Source: a virus. From it: a stretch of DNA of 31,583 nucleotides. Positions 23,596-30,427 of this stretch are shown here, one piece after another. Location of the stretch: positions 1 through 31,583 of IMG/VR virus record IMGVR_UViG_3300032242_001847, one strand, 5' to 3'. Within the stretch, counting starts at the first letter, position 1; every line of letters begins with the position of its first letter. The position numbers and the translations under genes are program-made. The notes beneath the pieces were generated by a model. That model saw only the letters and a program-made list of their open reading frames with translations, was not told the DNA's origin and searched no databases.

Positions 23596-23851
23596 TGGGC
23601 ACCTCGTTTTCAATGTGGCACCAGAACTCATCGCGGAATCCCTCAACGGTGTAACGCACCCATTTTGACGGTTCTGGCAATGGCACCATGACTGCCTGCT
23701 GAATCCATGCGCGAGCTTCATTGGGTTGATCGAAAGAGCCCATTTCAAGCTGACGTGTGCCAGGCGCTTCTTCTTTGAACTCAATGCGCCATTTCTGGTC
23801 GCCTGCGAGGTCTTGCCAAATCGTGATGCTGGTTGGAATTGTGATGCTCAT
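23582..23851 (-). CDS. Small unknown protein (89 aa), minus-strand operon
   Basis: I do not recognise this acidic, aromatic-rich alpha/beta protein: a strand (KWRIEFKEEAPG), a helix (QPNEARAWIQQAV) and strands with WVRYTVEGFRDEFWCHIENE. It overlaps both neighbours (ATGA upstream, 14 bases downstream), so all three genes are translated together. Confidence 0.7.
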   Translation of the reverse strand: MSITIPTSITIWQDLAGDQKWRIEFKEEAPGTRQLEMGSFDQPNEARAWIQQAVMVPLPEPSKWVRYTVEGFRDEFWCHIENEVPNDES

Positions 23852-24159
23852 GCTGCCTCGTTTAGGTTGAGAGCGGCAAACGCGCGACGATCAAGTTCTG
23901 CGTCAAGTTCGTTGAAAAGCCATTCGAGATGCTCTGTTCGAGCTTGATTGTGCAAACGAGTGTTTCGCAGCCGGGAAACATTGCGCAAACGTCGTTCGAG
24001 TTGTTCATCTGAATGTGTTGACCACCAATCTTCGCGCAAGCTTACTGACGAATTCTTCGTGTTGTTTGGATGCTTTGACCAAACGTCTGCAGCAACAGTG
24101 CTGAGCCCTGCATCGAGCTTGTTGAGGTCTTCGGATGTGATGTGATTGATGTTGCTCAT
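23848..24159 (-). CDS. Small unknown helical protein (103 aa), first gene of minus-strand operon
   Basis: The product has an N-terminal soluble part (NHITSEDLNKLDAGLSTVAA) and a strongly helical, Arg/Glu/Leu-rich C-terminus (DEQLERRLRNVSRLRN ... LEWLFNELDAELDRRAF). No family recognised. AGGAAA lies four bases before the ATG. The palindromic control site at 24178-24195 is just upstream. Confidence 0.7.
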   Translation of the reverse strand: MSNINHITSEDLNKLDAGLSTVAADVWSKHPNNTKNSSVSLREDWWSTHSDEQLERRLRNVSRLRNTRLHNQARTEHLEWLFNELDAELDRRAFAALNLNEAA

Positions 24160-24177
24160 TATTTCCTACTGAGTTGT

Positions 24178-24195
24178 TGTATAGACAACTATACA
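24178..24195. promoter_or_regulatory. Palindromic operator overlapping divergent -10-like boxes
   Basis: TGTATAG (24178-24184) and CTATACA (24189-24195) are perfect inverted repeats with an ACAA spacer, and each strand carries TATACA, a good -10-like hexamer. The -35 matches are weak on both sides. The site is 19 bases before the minus-strand ATG, so a repressor bound here would block leftward and perhaps rightward transcription. Confidence 0.55.
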
Positions 24196-24242
24196 CAACA
24201 GCAAACAGATTGCAAGCAGATGCGGTAAAAATCTTTCAAATG

Positions 24243-24323
24243 CAAATCAGGCAACTCGAAAAGCGCAGCAAATCAACACAAATAAAGCCAATTGAAATGC
24301 TTGTCGGTCAACACAAATCAACA
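24243..24323. repeat. A-rich short direct repeats in the divergent intergenic region
   Basis: CAAATCA occurs at 24243-24249, 24269-24275 and 24314-24320; TCAACACAAAT occurs at 24273-24283 and 24308-24318. The stretch is markedly A-rich compared with surrounding genes. It may be a regulator-binding or origin-type region. Nothing else is supported in 24196-24373. Confidence 0.5.
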
Positions 24324-24373
24324 GCAGGCGTTTGCGGTGTCGTTCCGTCCGACGTGGCGCTCACGCTTTTAGT

Positions 24374-25831
24374 GTGGGAAAGCACACCTTTCCAGGCGCA
24401 GACGAGCTTGTCGATCTGGTCACTAAGCACGGCACTCTGACGCAAGTCAGTCGCGCTCTTGGCATTCCTCAACAAACGCTGCACGCGTACATCAGTCGTC
24501 AAGAGGCAGGCGAGCATCCGACTCTCAGATCTCGCATTGACAAGGCACGTCAAAGTTCAACTGCAGAGCGACCTGAGCGCGGCAGTCAAATTGACTGGCC
24601 GGCAAAACCGCAGCTTGCAAAACTCGTTGAGGAAGCTCCGACGCTCGTGTCTGCAGCAGCGTCTCTTGGTGTTCCGGTTCAATCGCTCATCAGTCGTTGC
24701 ACAAAGGTCGGTATTGACACGAGAGAGGCGCGTCAAACGAAGCGCTCGGTTGTAAAGGGCGATCGAGCTGAGCTGACAAGCTCTCAGTTGCGCGACGCTC
24801 ACGAGCTGATGGCTGAGCGCGGTCTCAATCCTGACGAATGGTCAGTGAAGTCTTGCGTCGTGAATGAATGGGGGCTTGATCCTGAGTCGGGAGAGCCGTA
24901 CAAGCAGTTCAAGCTGATGCTTGAGCGCAAACCGGATCTTGAATGGGTATTCCCAGCAACAAACCTGTCGGCAAGACCAATTGCACCGTCAAAGAAGCCT
25001 TCTAAGGGCACTCCGACGCGATGCGTCCTTGTCGGTGACCATCAGGCTCCGTATCACTCTGCAGGCGCTCACGATGCGTTTTTGCGTTTCCTTGACTCTG
25101 CAGGCTCATTCGATCGGATTGTTCACGTCGGAGATCTGCTCGACCTTCCAACGATCAGCAGGCATCGCGACTCAGCGGTCTACAACGCAAGTGTTCAAGA
25201 CTGCATCGACATTGGCTGTCAAATCTTGAAAGAGATCTCCGAACACGCTCGAGCACAAAACCCTGACGTGCACATTGACTTCATTGTTGGCAATCACGAC
25301 GAGCGCATTCGAACAGAGCTGCTGCTCAGAGCGGAACGCATGTTCAACATCAAGCCAGCTCAAATACCCGGTTTCGGAACGCAAGACGACTCACTCAGCC
25401 TTCGACGCCTCTTGCACCTAGACGGGCTCGGCATTGAACTGCACGACGATCCCGCCGGATACAAGCACGTCGAACTTCAACTGTCCGACCGTTTCGTTGT
25501 CAGGCACGGCTGGCTGACTGGACAAAACGCAGCAAAGAAAACACTTGAGGTCAGGGGCACCGGCATTGCAGTTGGACACACGCACGCAAAGCGCTCAACT
25601 TGGGTTTCAAAATATGTGGACGGCAAAGCTCGAACTGACATCGGTGTTGAGCTGGGAACAATGAGCCAGACGAAGACCGGCATTGGATTTGCCGTGCTTC
25701 CTGACTGGCATCCCGGCTGGGCAACGGTGACGATCCACGACGATGGACTTGTCAGCGTCGATCATGCCGTCTATCACGAAGCAGCCAACAATGGAAAAGG
25801 GGAAGTGCTTTGGCGAGATCAGCGGTTCTAA
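24374..25831 (+). CDS. Metallophosphoesterase with two N-terminal helix-turn-helix repeats
   Basis: Residues 1-40 and about 80-115 contain two similar HTH segments (LTQVSRALGIPQQTLHAYI and LVSAAASLGVPVQSLISRC). The C-terminal half is a calcineurin-like phosphoesterase with D222-H223-Q224 (GDHQAPY), GDLLD (D254, D257), GNHDE (N307, H308, D309), H378 (RHGW) and GHTH (H402, H404), a full metal-binding set. It could be a DNA-directed phosphatase or nuclease. The start is uncertain: GTG 24374 gives 485 residues, and TTG 24332 would add 14. Neither has a strong ribosome site. Confidence 0.88.
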   Translation: MGKHTFPGADELVDLVTKHGTLTQVSRALGIPQQTLHAYISRQEAGEHPTLRSRIDKARQSSTAERPERGSQIDWPAKPQLAKLVEEAPTLVSAAASLGVPVQSLISRCTKVGIDTREARQTKRSVVKGDRAELTSSQLRDAHELMAERGLNPDEWSVKSCVVNEWGLDPESGEPYKQFKLMLERKPDLEWVFPATNLSARPIAPSKKPSKGTPTRCVLVGDHQAPYHSAGAHDAFLRFLDSAGSFDRIVHVGDLLDLPTISRHRDSAVYNASVQDCIDIGCQILKEISEHARAQNPDVHIDFIVGNHDERIRTELLLRAERMFNIKPAQIPGFGTQDDSLSLRRLLHLDGLGIELHDDPAGYKHVELQLSDRFVVRHGWLTGQNAAKKTLEVRGTGIAVGHTHAKRSTWVSKYVDGKARTDIGVELGTMSQTKTGIGFAVLPDWHPGWATVTIHDDGLVSVDHAVYHEAANNGKGEVLWRDQRF

Positions 25832-26229
25832 CCTGCGAACACGTTCGCAACAACGATCCACGACACATCAACTCATGTGTCAGATGCGGCGAAGGGCTTG
25901 AGCCCGTGCCAGTCATTGAACGAGACGCAGAGTACGAACGCAAGGTCATTGAGAACGCTTGCGAAGCTGTCGGTCAAGCGCACCTTGCCGACACGATCGT
26001 CGCGTTCGTGTCAAAGCGCATCTTTGACGGGCCGGTTCAAATGCCACCGGGACGCAATCTCGTTCGTGAATGGTTTGAAGAGGTTGCAGACGGTTTCGCG
26101 TACGGCGCGTTTGAGCTTCAACGACACATGGCAGACCCGCGAAACGACGTTGACGTCATCTATTTGCAAGAAGCGCTTCGGCATTCTGTTCTCACTTTTG
26201 CCGCATTGAAGAAAGCTGCGTCATGCTAA
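25810..26229 (+). CDS. Unknown protein with possible zinc-binding N-terminus (139 aa)
   Basis: The TTG start at 25810 overlaps the phosphoesterase gene by 22 bases and follows a very good AAGGGGAAG site. The N-terminus has a C-x-H ... C-x-x-C arrangement (CEHVRNN, then CVRCGE) that could hold one zinc. The remainder is helical (ENACEAVGQAHLADTIVAFV ... EWFEEVADGFAYGAFELQRH). Function unknown. Confidence 0.7.
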   Translation: MARSAVLTCEHVRNNDPRHINSCVRCGEGLEPVPVIERDAEYERKVIENACEAVGQAHLADTIVAFVSKRIFDGPVQMPPGRNLVREWFEEVADGFAYGAFELQRHMADPRNDVDVIYLQEALRHSVLTFAALKKAASC

Positions 26230-26246
26230 CTGCTAAGGGTTTTTCC

Positions 26247-26288
26247 GTACCGGCAAACCGACCGCAAGCAGACTAGGTATATTTGCCG
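26247..26288 (+). promoter_or_regulatory. Possible promoter/operator upstream of 26310
   Basis: CGGCAAA (26251-26257) and TTTGCCG (26282-26288) are perfect inverted repeats that flank GGTATATT, a possible -10. GTACCG at 26247-26252 is the same hexamer found twice upstream of the repressor gene. No clear -35 box is seen. Confidence 0.4.
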
Positions 26289-26309
26289 TCCGAAAACGAA
26301 AGGCAGAGA

Positions 26310-26501
26310 ATGTCACTAGCTAGGGCCGAAGCTATTTCAGAGATTCCTCAAACAATCGCGGACAAAGGTTGTCTCAACGACGCTTTTGACCTGGCTGCGA
26401 CGTGCACGTCTCTTGCCGCAAGGTTGCCAAAAGCATCACCGGGCAGGAAACTGCTTGAAGAATTTGCTGACGCGATCAGCGACGCTCTAGATACTGAATG
26501 A
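26310..26501 (+). CDS. Small unknown helical protein (63 aa)
   Basis: ATG 26310 is preferred, with AAAGGCAGAG just before it; the frame also opens at TTG 26283. The product is helical (DAFDLAATCTSLAARL ... LLEEFADAISDALD). It ends 26 bases inside the convergent repressor gene. Upstream, 26247-26288 contains GTACCG and a CGGCAAA/TTTGCCG inverted repeat around a GGTATATTT stretch, probably its control region. Confidence 0.55.
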   Translation: MSLARAEAISEIPQTIADKGCLNDAFDLAATCTSLAARLPKASPGRKLLEEFADAISDALDTE

Positions 26502-26805
26502 GCTGATCGCCTAAGAACGGCGCAAGCCGACGAGCAAGTCGGTCAAGTTCTTCATCGGTAAAGCGCTCAACTGTTGGCAATACGTCGACGTACGACCACA
26601 GTTCGTCAAAGTCAACGTTGAACGCTTCAGCAATCTTTCGAATCGTTTTCGGCGTCGGTCGTTTCGTTGTCCCAAGCTCGATTCGCTGCCAACTGTTTGA
26701 CGAAAGGCCCGCTCGAGCTTCAGCTTCGTGCTGAGTAAGACCGCCGCGCAGCGCTCGAAGGCGTTTGCTGATCGGTGTTGAGTCACTGTTATTCGGTTGC
26801 ATCAT
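26476..26805 (-). CDS. XRE-family HTH repressor, probable lysogeny (immunity) repressor
   Basis: The 109-residue protein has an N-terminal HTH_3 domain: ISKRLRALRGGLTQHEAEAR, AGLSSNSWQRIELGT and TPKTIRKIAEAFNVDFDELW, then an acidic/basic C-terminal helix pair probably for dimerisation. It lacks the LexA-like self-cleavage domain, so induction would need another route. It is divergent from the rightward replication operon, the classical position of a phage repressor, with palindromic sites in between. Confidence 0.85.
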   Translation of the reverse strand: MMQPNNSDSTPISKRLRALRGGLTQHEAEARAGLSSNSWQRIELGTTKRPTPKTIRKIAEAFNVDFDELWSYVDVLPTVERFTDEELDRLARRLAPFLGDQLIQYLERR

Positions 26806-26811
26806 CTTTCA

Positions 26812-26889
26812 CGGTACAGAGGTCAGCAGGAATTTGGGACTTCCTCTCGAAAATCATGCAAAATGCGTACCGCATCTGAATACGGTATT
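26812..26889. promoter_or_regulatory. Operator cluster of the repressor/early switch
   Basis: Visible elements are CGGTAC (26812-26817, the complement of GTACCG), ATGCG-TAC-CGCAT (26863-26875) containing GTACCG at 26867-26872, and AATAC-G-GTATT (26879-26889). The last two palindromes are centred 15 bases apart. They lie between the repressor and the rightward early genes. The promoters themselves cannot be assigned with confidence. Confidence 0.6.
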
Positions 26890-26960
26890 GAATCCGTCCG
26901 ACCATTATGCGAGTCTGCGCAGCGATCGAAGCCCGCTCCCAGCGGGAAAGGGGAAAAGCC

Positions 26961-27128
26961 GTGAGTCACGTTTTTGCAGCAGCACAAGTTCATGATGAAT
27001 ACGGCGGCATTTTGATCGTTGCAACAGCGATCGCCTATCACGCCGCGCAAGCCGTCTACTACTACGCCAAAGACGTTTGCTATTACCGCGCTCGCAAACT
27101 CGTTCGTGATCGTGAGGCGATTCGATGA
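26961..27128 (+). CDS. Small hydrophobic, Tyr-rich protein (55 aa), first gene of the early operon
   Basis: GTG 26961 follows AAAGGGGAAA and is preferred to ATG 26907. The protein has a membrane-like helix (GGILIVATAIAYHAAQAVYY) and a basic tail (RARKLVRDREAIR). Its position is where a Cro-like protein would be expected, but it has no HTH. The stop overlaps the next ATG (ATGA). Confidence 0.55.
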   Translation: MSHVFAAAQVHDEYGGILIVATAIAYHAAQAVYYYAKDVCYYRARKLVRDREAIR

Positions 27129-27772
27129 AAGGCCCGACCGATTACATCGAAGTGAAAGACCGACTCGTCTTGTTCTTCGAGAAATACCCTGAAGGCAGCG
27201 TTCAAGGTAGCTACGACCTGACCGAAGTCAACGGCGAACCAACGTACATCTACGAAGCGCGCGTCTACCGTCATCCCGAAGACGCTCGACCGGGCATCGG
27301 ACACGCCTCCGAAACGATCCCAGGGCGCACACCTTTCACAAAGCACAGTGAACTTGAGGTCGCAGGCACTTCAGCCATCGGTCGCGCACTCGTCTGCTTA
27401 GGCATTGCAGCTCACAAAGGCGTCGCAAGCGCTCAAGACGTTCGCATCGCACAAGCAAAGAATTCTTCATCTGCTCCGGTCGGCCCTGCACCGTCTCGTT
27501 CGGGGGCGGACGGTCGTCGGTCAAAATCACGGTCGACCGGAGCGCCTCTCTCAACCGAACAAGCACTCAGCCTTCAGCTTGAAGTAGACACGCGCCATAT
27601 CACCGACGGTCAGCTTGTCGGCGTGATGTGCGAGGTGATGGGAGTCGACAAGCCAGAACTTGACGAGCCCGCAGCAGCTAAATGGGCAGACAAAGCCTTT
27701 GCACGCTTTCCCGCAGACAGATACGACGAGCTACTCGATCGAGTAAAGCGTTTCGCGAGTGAGGCTGCCTGA
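27125..27772 (+). CDS. Erf/Rad52-like single-strand annealing protein
   Basis: The first 110 residues contain the annealing-protein pattern: DYIEVKDRLVLFFEKYPEGS, VYRHPED, GRTPFTKHSELEVAG and TSAIGRALVCLGIAAHKGVA, which resembles the T-S-x-x-G-R-A-L signature of Erf-type proteins. The rest is a Ser/Arg-rich linker and a helical C-terminus (residues 140-215), possibly for partner binding. It would anneal single strands in recombination-dependent replication, together with the resolvase-like protein and SSB downstream. Confidence 0.65.
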   Translation: MKGPTDYIEVKDRLVLFFEKYPEGSVQGSYDLTEVNGEPTYIYEARVYRHPEDARPGIGHASETIPGRTPFTKHSELEVAGTSAIGRALVCLGIAAHKGVASAQDVRIAQAKNSSSAPVGPAPSRSGADGRRSKSRSTGAPLSTEQALSLQLEVDTRHITDGQLVGVMCEVMGVDKPELDEPAAAKWADKAFARFPADRYDELLDRVKRFASEAA

Positions 27773-28011
27773 TGCCAGCTCGCAAAAAGGTTGTTCGCAA
27801 AGACAAGCCCGTTCGCGAAACGTGGATCGTTTGCGACAAGAACGGTGTTCTCAAGTATCCGCCAAAGATCGGCCTGCAAGCCGAAGGTTTCAGCGAAGAG
27901 AAAGCACGTCGACTCGCCGAACCCGCTCACGAATCACACGCCTGGACATGCCTTCCGATCAGCCAATGGAAACAGCTTGTCGGACATGACACACAAGAGG
28001 CAACGTCTTGA
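27772..28011 (+). CDS. Small basic unknown protein (79 aa)
   Basis: A Lys/Arg-rich N-terminus (ARKKVVRKDKPVRETW) is followed by a short mixed domain with IVCDKNG, FSEEKARRLAEPA and WTCLPISQW. No family recognised. It sits between annealing-protein and resolvase genes, with overlaps on both sides, so a DNA-binding role is possible. Confidence 0.65.
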   Translation: MPARKKVVRKDKPVRETWIVCDKNGVLKYPPKIGLQAEGFSEEKARRLAEPAHESHAWTCLPISQWKQLVGHDTQEATS

Positions 28012-28373
28012 GCGGCAATCACTCACGACTGAAAGGCGCTCGAGGCGAGCTTGAGGTGCAAGAACTGTTCCGCGCACGCTCATTTGCTTGCACGCGCGGT
28101 TTCGCGTCTGGCGCGTCTGGCGGCGGAGATCTTGCAGGCGACCTGCCAGATCACGTCGAGATCAAGCGAGCTGAGCAGGCGCGCTTGTACGCGTGGATCG
28201 ACCAAGTCACCGAGTCGATCGCGAGCGGTGTTGTAACTGCAGCCGTCGGGCAAGCGTTTCGATGGGTCATTTTTCATCGACCTTCGCGGCGCGAATGGAC
28301 GGTCACGATGCCCGCTGAGCGGTATCTCGAGCTCATCAGCAAAGAGCGCGAGCTTGATCGGAGCGAAGTTTGA
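28008..28373 (+). CDS. PD-(D/E)XK nuclease, probable Holliday junction resolvase (Hjc-like)
   Basis: The 121-residue protein shows the Hjc/VRR-like nuclease core: KGARGELEVQELF with E14, GGGDL with D41, and HVEIKR with E51 and K53, followed by a helix (AEQARLYAWIDQVTESIASG) and strands (FRWVIFHRPSR). It would cut branched DNA before packaging. The TTG start at 28008 overlaps the preceding stop. Confidence 0.8.
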   Translation: MSGNHSRLKGARGELEVQELFRARSFACTRGFASGASGGGDLAGDLPDHVEIKRAEQARLYAWIDQVTESIASGVVTAAVGQAFRWVIFHRPSRREWTVTMPAERYLELISKERELDRSEV

Positions 28374-28516
28374 TGTTCCGGCGTAAGCAAAAACAGCTCG
28401 CAGCAATTCTTGAACTCGTGACGCGCCTTCAGGCTGAGTTCTACATCTTGTCCGCGCGCATTCAAGAGCTTGAAGAGCACGCGATCACAAAGCAATTCAA
28501 GCGGGGGCAACTATGA
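28373..28516 (+). CDS. Very small coiled-coil protein (47 aa)
   Basis: The frame starts at ATG 28373 (TGATG overlap with the resolvase) and stops at 28516 with an ATGA overlap to the next gene. The product is helical and charged: LAAILELVTRLQAEFYILSA, RIQELEEH. Both overlaps support a real gene. Function unknown. Confidence 0.65.
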   Translation: MFRRKQKQLAAILELVTRLQAEFYILSARIQELEEHAITKQFKRGQL

Positions 28517-28851
28517 CGCAAAAACAACGCGTCATGGCCGCTCTTGAAAAAGCCGGAGCTGCTGGCATCAGCCCAGAAGACTTCCTGCTGCCAAACGTCA
28601 TTGACGGCGGCAAGCCAATTTTGCGCCTGCCAGCTCGCATCAACGACCTTCGGAATGACGGTCTTTCAATTGACACTGAACACACTCGAACGACGGCGAT
28701 TTACACGCTGCGCGGTTCGGTCGGAGCAGCGTCGTCAACGAGGGTCGAACGCGTCTCCTGGGAAACGTCGCGTTTGGTTGATGACGCTGCTTCGAGCGAG
28801 TCGTTTTGGGATGAAGACGAACTGATCGTTGAGGATTTGGTTTGGGTATAA
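28513..28851 (+). CDS. Winged-helix DNA-binding protein
   Basis: Residues 1-68 form a winged helix: KQRVMAALEKAGAAGISPED, then LRLPARINDLRNDGLSIDTE as recognition helix and wing and a final TAIYTLRG strand. The remainder is an acidic tail (SFWDEDELIVEDLVWV). Such proteins are frequent in phage early operons and act as regulators. Confidence 0.75.
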   Translation: MTQKQRVMAALEKAGAAGISPEDFLLPNVIDGGKPILRLPARINDLRNDGLSIDTEHTRTTAIYTLRGSVGAASSTRVERVSWETSRLVDDAASSESFWDEDELIVEDLVWV

Positions 28852-29138
28852 GCGAAAAGCAAGTGAAGCTCGTGTTTGCTCGAGCTGGCCGCAGGCGCAT
28901 TCCAAACGGAATGCTTGTCGAGCTCATTCATCGTGCCGCAGGCAGTCACGACGATCGACCGCTGTTGCACGGTGAAACGCACGCTCGAACATGGATTGAA
29001 GAGAATCTGCCCAGTTTTCAAATGTCAATTGTTGACGGAATTCTTGAGCTGATTGAAGAGAACGATTGTCGTTCTGAGACTGAAAAAGCTCGTCTTGCTC
29101 ACAAAAGGCATATGCGCGATCGAAGGTATTACGACTGA
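28842..29138 (+). CDS. Unknown helical early protein (98 aa)
   Basis: TTG 28842 is taken as start because GAGG lies seven bases before it and it overlaps the previous gene. The product has a basic N-terminus (KQVKLVFARAGRRRIP), a middle helix pair and an Arg-rich end (KRHMRDRRYYD). No family recognised. Confidence 0.6.
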   Translation: MGISEKQVKLVFARAGRRRIPNGMLVELIHRAAGSHDDRPLLHGETHARTWIEENLPSFQMSIVDGILELIEENDCRSETEKARLAHKRHMRDRRYYD

Positions 29139-29359
29139 TGAATCAGTACCTCGAAGCATTGAACGAGTCAGCGCTCGATAACGGCTTGCACATTGGGCTT
29201 GCCAATCGCGATACCGGCTGGGCTCTTTACGCCTGCAGGCCGATTACCGGCGCGATCTTGAACGAACTTCCCGTCAGAAACCTCAACGGATCGCTTGACG
29301 CTGCCGCAGACATTCTGCGTGCATGGATCGAAGACGGGCCGAAAGGAGCAGCGCAATGA
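29138..29359 (+). CDS. Small unknown early protein (73 aa)
   Basis: A compact alpha/beta protein: helix (YLEALNESALDNG), strands (LHIGLANRDTGWALYA) and a final helix (DAAADILRAWIED). It overlaps both neighbours. No recognised function. Confidence 0.65.
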   Translation: MNQYLEALNESALDNGLHIGLANRDTGWALYACRPITGAILNELPVRNLNGSLDAAADILRAWIEDGPKGAAQ

Positions 29360-29529
29360 ATCCTGATGACCTTGCTCGACCGCTGCCGACACCGATGAAC
29401 GTTCGTGTCGATCAGCTTCAGAGTCGTGTCAAACACCTCGAAACGCTCGTGTCTGAAATGACAGACGCTCTTGTCATTGCTTCGCAGGCGATCGGGAAGC
29501 TCGCTGACCGGGAGAAAGGCGATGCCTGA
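29356..29529 (+). CDS. Small coiled-coil protein (57 aa)
   Basis: ATG 29356 overlaps the preceding stop (ATGA) and follows AAAGGAG; the frame also opens at 29323 inside the previous gene. The product is a coiled coil (VDQLQSRVKHLETLVSEMTD). Its stop overlaps the replication gene start (TGATG). Confidence 0.65.
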   Translation: MNPDDLARPLPTPMNVRVDQLQSRVKHLETLVSEMTDALVIASQAIGKLADREKGDA

Positions 29530-30044
29530 TGGCTTGGTTCCGCGCTGATGACAAAACCGTTGAGCATCCGAAATTCATTTCGGCTCGTGCTCAAGGCGGA
29601 TATGCAGCCGTCGGCGTTTGGTTTCACGCTGGCACCTGGTCAAACGCTCAGATGACCGATGGTTTCATTCCTCGCTCCTGGGCGATCCTCAATCGAACCG
29701 AAGATGAGATCTCAGTGCTTGTTGAGGTGGGACTTTTCCACGAAGACGCGAGTCGTGACGGATGGCAGATGCACGACTACAGCGACTATCAACCGACTCG
29801 AGCTGAGCTTGAAGAGAAACGCGCAAAGGACTTAGAACGCAAGAAACGCGGCGGTTCTCGCACCGTCCAAACGGATTCCGCGCGGAATCCAGACGGAATC
29901 CAAAACAATTCCGGAAGTCCCGTACCCGTACCCGTACCCGTCTCAACAGCTAAAGCTGTTGAGAGAGCGCGACGCGTTTCACCGAAAGAATCTCGCAACA
30001 GGAAACGTCTTGGTCTTGAACCGATCGAGGGAGGCGCAACATGA
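29529..30044 (+). CDS. Replication initiator-like protein (O/DnaD type)
   Basis: The first 90 residues match the phage replication-protein N-terminus: AWFRADDKTVEHPK, AAVGVWFHAGTWSN, MTDGFIPRSWAIL and a winged-helix-like EDEISVLVEVGLF. Then come a charged helix (ELEEKRAKDLERKKRGG), a low-complexity linker with a PVPVPVPV run and a basic C-terminus (RRVSPKESRNRKRLGLEP). A helicase-loader-like gene follows with an ATGA overlap. The linker DNA carries an origin-like block (separate entry). Confidence 0.75.
   Translation: MAWFRADDKTVEHPKFISARAQGGYAAVGVWFHAGTWSNAQMTDGFIPRSWAILNRTEDEISVLVEVGLFHEDASRDGWQMHDYSDYQPTRAELEEKRAKDLERKKRGGSRTVQTDSARNPDGIQNNSGSPVPVPVPVSTAKAVERARRVSPKESRNRKRLGLEPIEGGAT
29873..29963. 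other. Candidate replication origin inside the initiator gene
   Basis: In 91 bases lie a perfect 18-base palindrome GGATTCCGCGCGGAATCC (29873-29890), a 9-base direct repeat CGGAATCCA (29883-29891 and 29894-29902, 11 bases apart), an inverted half-site ATTCCG (29908-29913), three tandem GTACCC units (29922-29939) and an inverted repeat CTCAACAGCT / AGCTGTTGAG (29942-29951 / 29954-29963). The lambda O gene has its origin in the same relative place. The block encodes a disordered linker, so it is free to evolve as a binding site. Confidence 0.6.
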
Positions 30045-30355
30045 CTCGCGAAGAGTTTGCTCAAATCGCAGTCGTCCTCGATCAGTGCTGGCCGGGAGAC
30101 TTTGGCGAGACAGCCGAAGCAGCGTATTTCGCTCTCTTGCAAGACATTGACCTGCAGCGCTGCGAAACGGCTTTAAGGCAGCTCAGAGGACAGCGTTTCC
30201 GTCCCAGCGTGCCGGAGATCGTCCAGGCTGCAGGCAACACCGATCGCGCTCGGTTTCTCGAACTGCAGCGCTCAATTTGCGCGCACCGATACGGCATCGA
30301 AAAAGCAAACGAGCTCTTCGAACAGCTTGAGCCGCTGAAAGAACTGCCCGCATGA
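30041..30355 (+). CDS. Probable helicase loader (G39P-like)
   Basis: The 104-residue helical protein resembles the N-terminal domain of G39P-type loaders: TREEFAQIAVVLDQCWPG, AAYFALLQDIDLQRCETALR, and RFRPSVPEIVQAAG, with the conserved P-x-x-x-E-I near residue 57. It would load the replicative helicase at the origin. It overlaps the initiator gene (ATGA) and sits before SSB. Confidence 0.65.
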   Translation: MTREEFAQIAVVLDQCWPGDFGETAEAAYFALLQDIDLQRCETALRQLRGQRFRPSVPEIVQAAGNTDRARFLELQRSICAHRYGIEKANELFEQLEPLKELPA

Positions 30356-30423
30356 CTGCTCAACACATTGCAATCGGCTGCCTCGTCTTCATGGCGATTC
30401 GCGGTCACCTATCAAGGAGGTAG
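30352..30423 (+). CDS. Possible 23-aa hydrophobic leader peptide before SSB
   Basis: ATG 30352 overlaps the loader stop (ATGA) and the frame (MTAQHIAIGCLVFMAIRG and four more residues) ends at TAG 30421-30423. Its last codons contain the SSB ribosome site AAGGAGG, so ribosomes translating it would pass over that site. It may couple translation of SSB to the upstream gene. It is very short and could be chance. Confidence 0.35.
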   Translation: MTAQHIAIGCLVFMAIRGHLSRR

Positions 30424-30427
30424 TGAA

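Noticed and set aside
24174-24440. Plus-strand frame starting at TTG 24174
   Set aside because: Begins inside the palindromic operator and overlaps the phosphoesterase start; composition looks non-coding.
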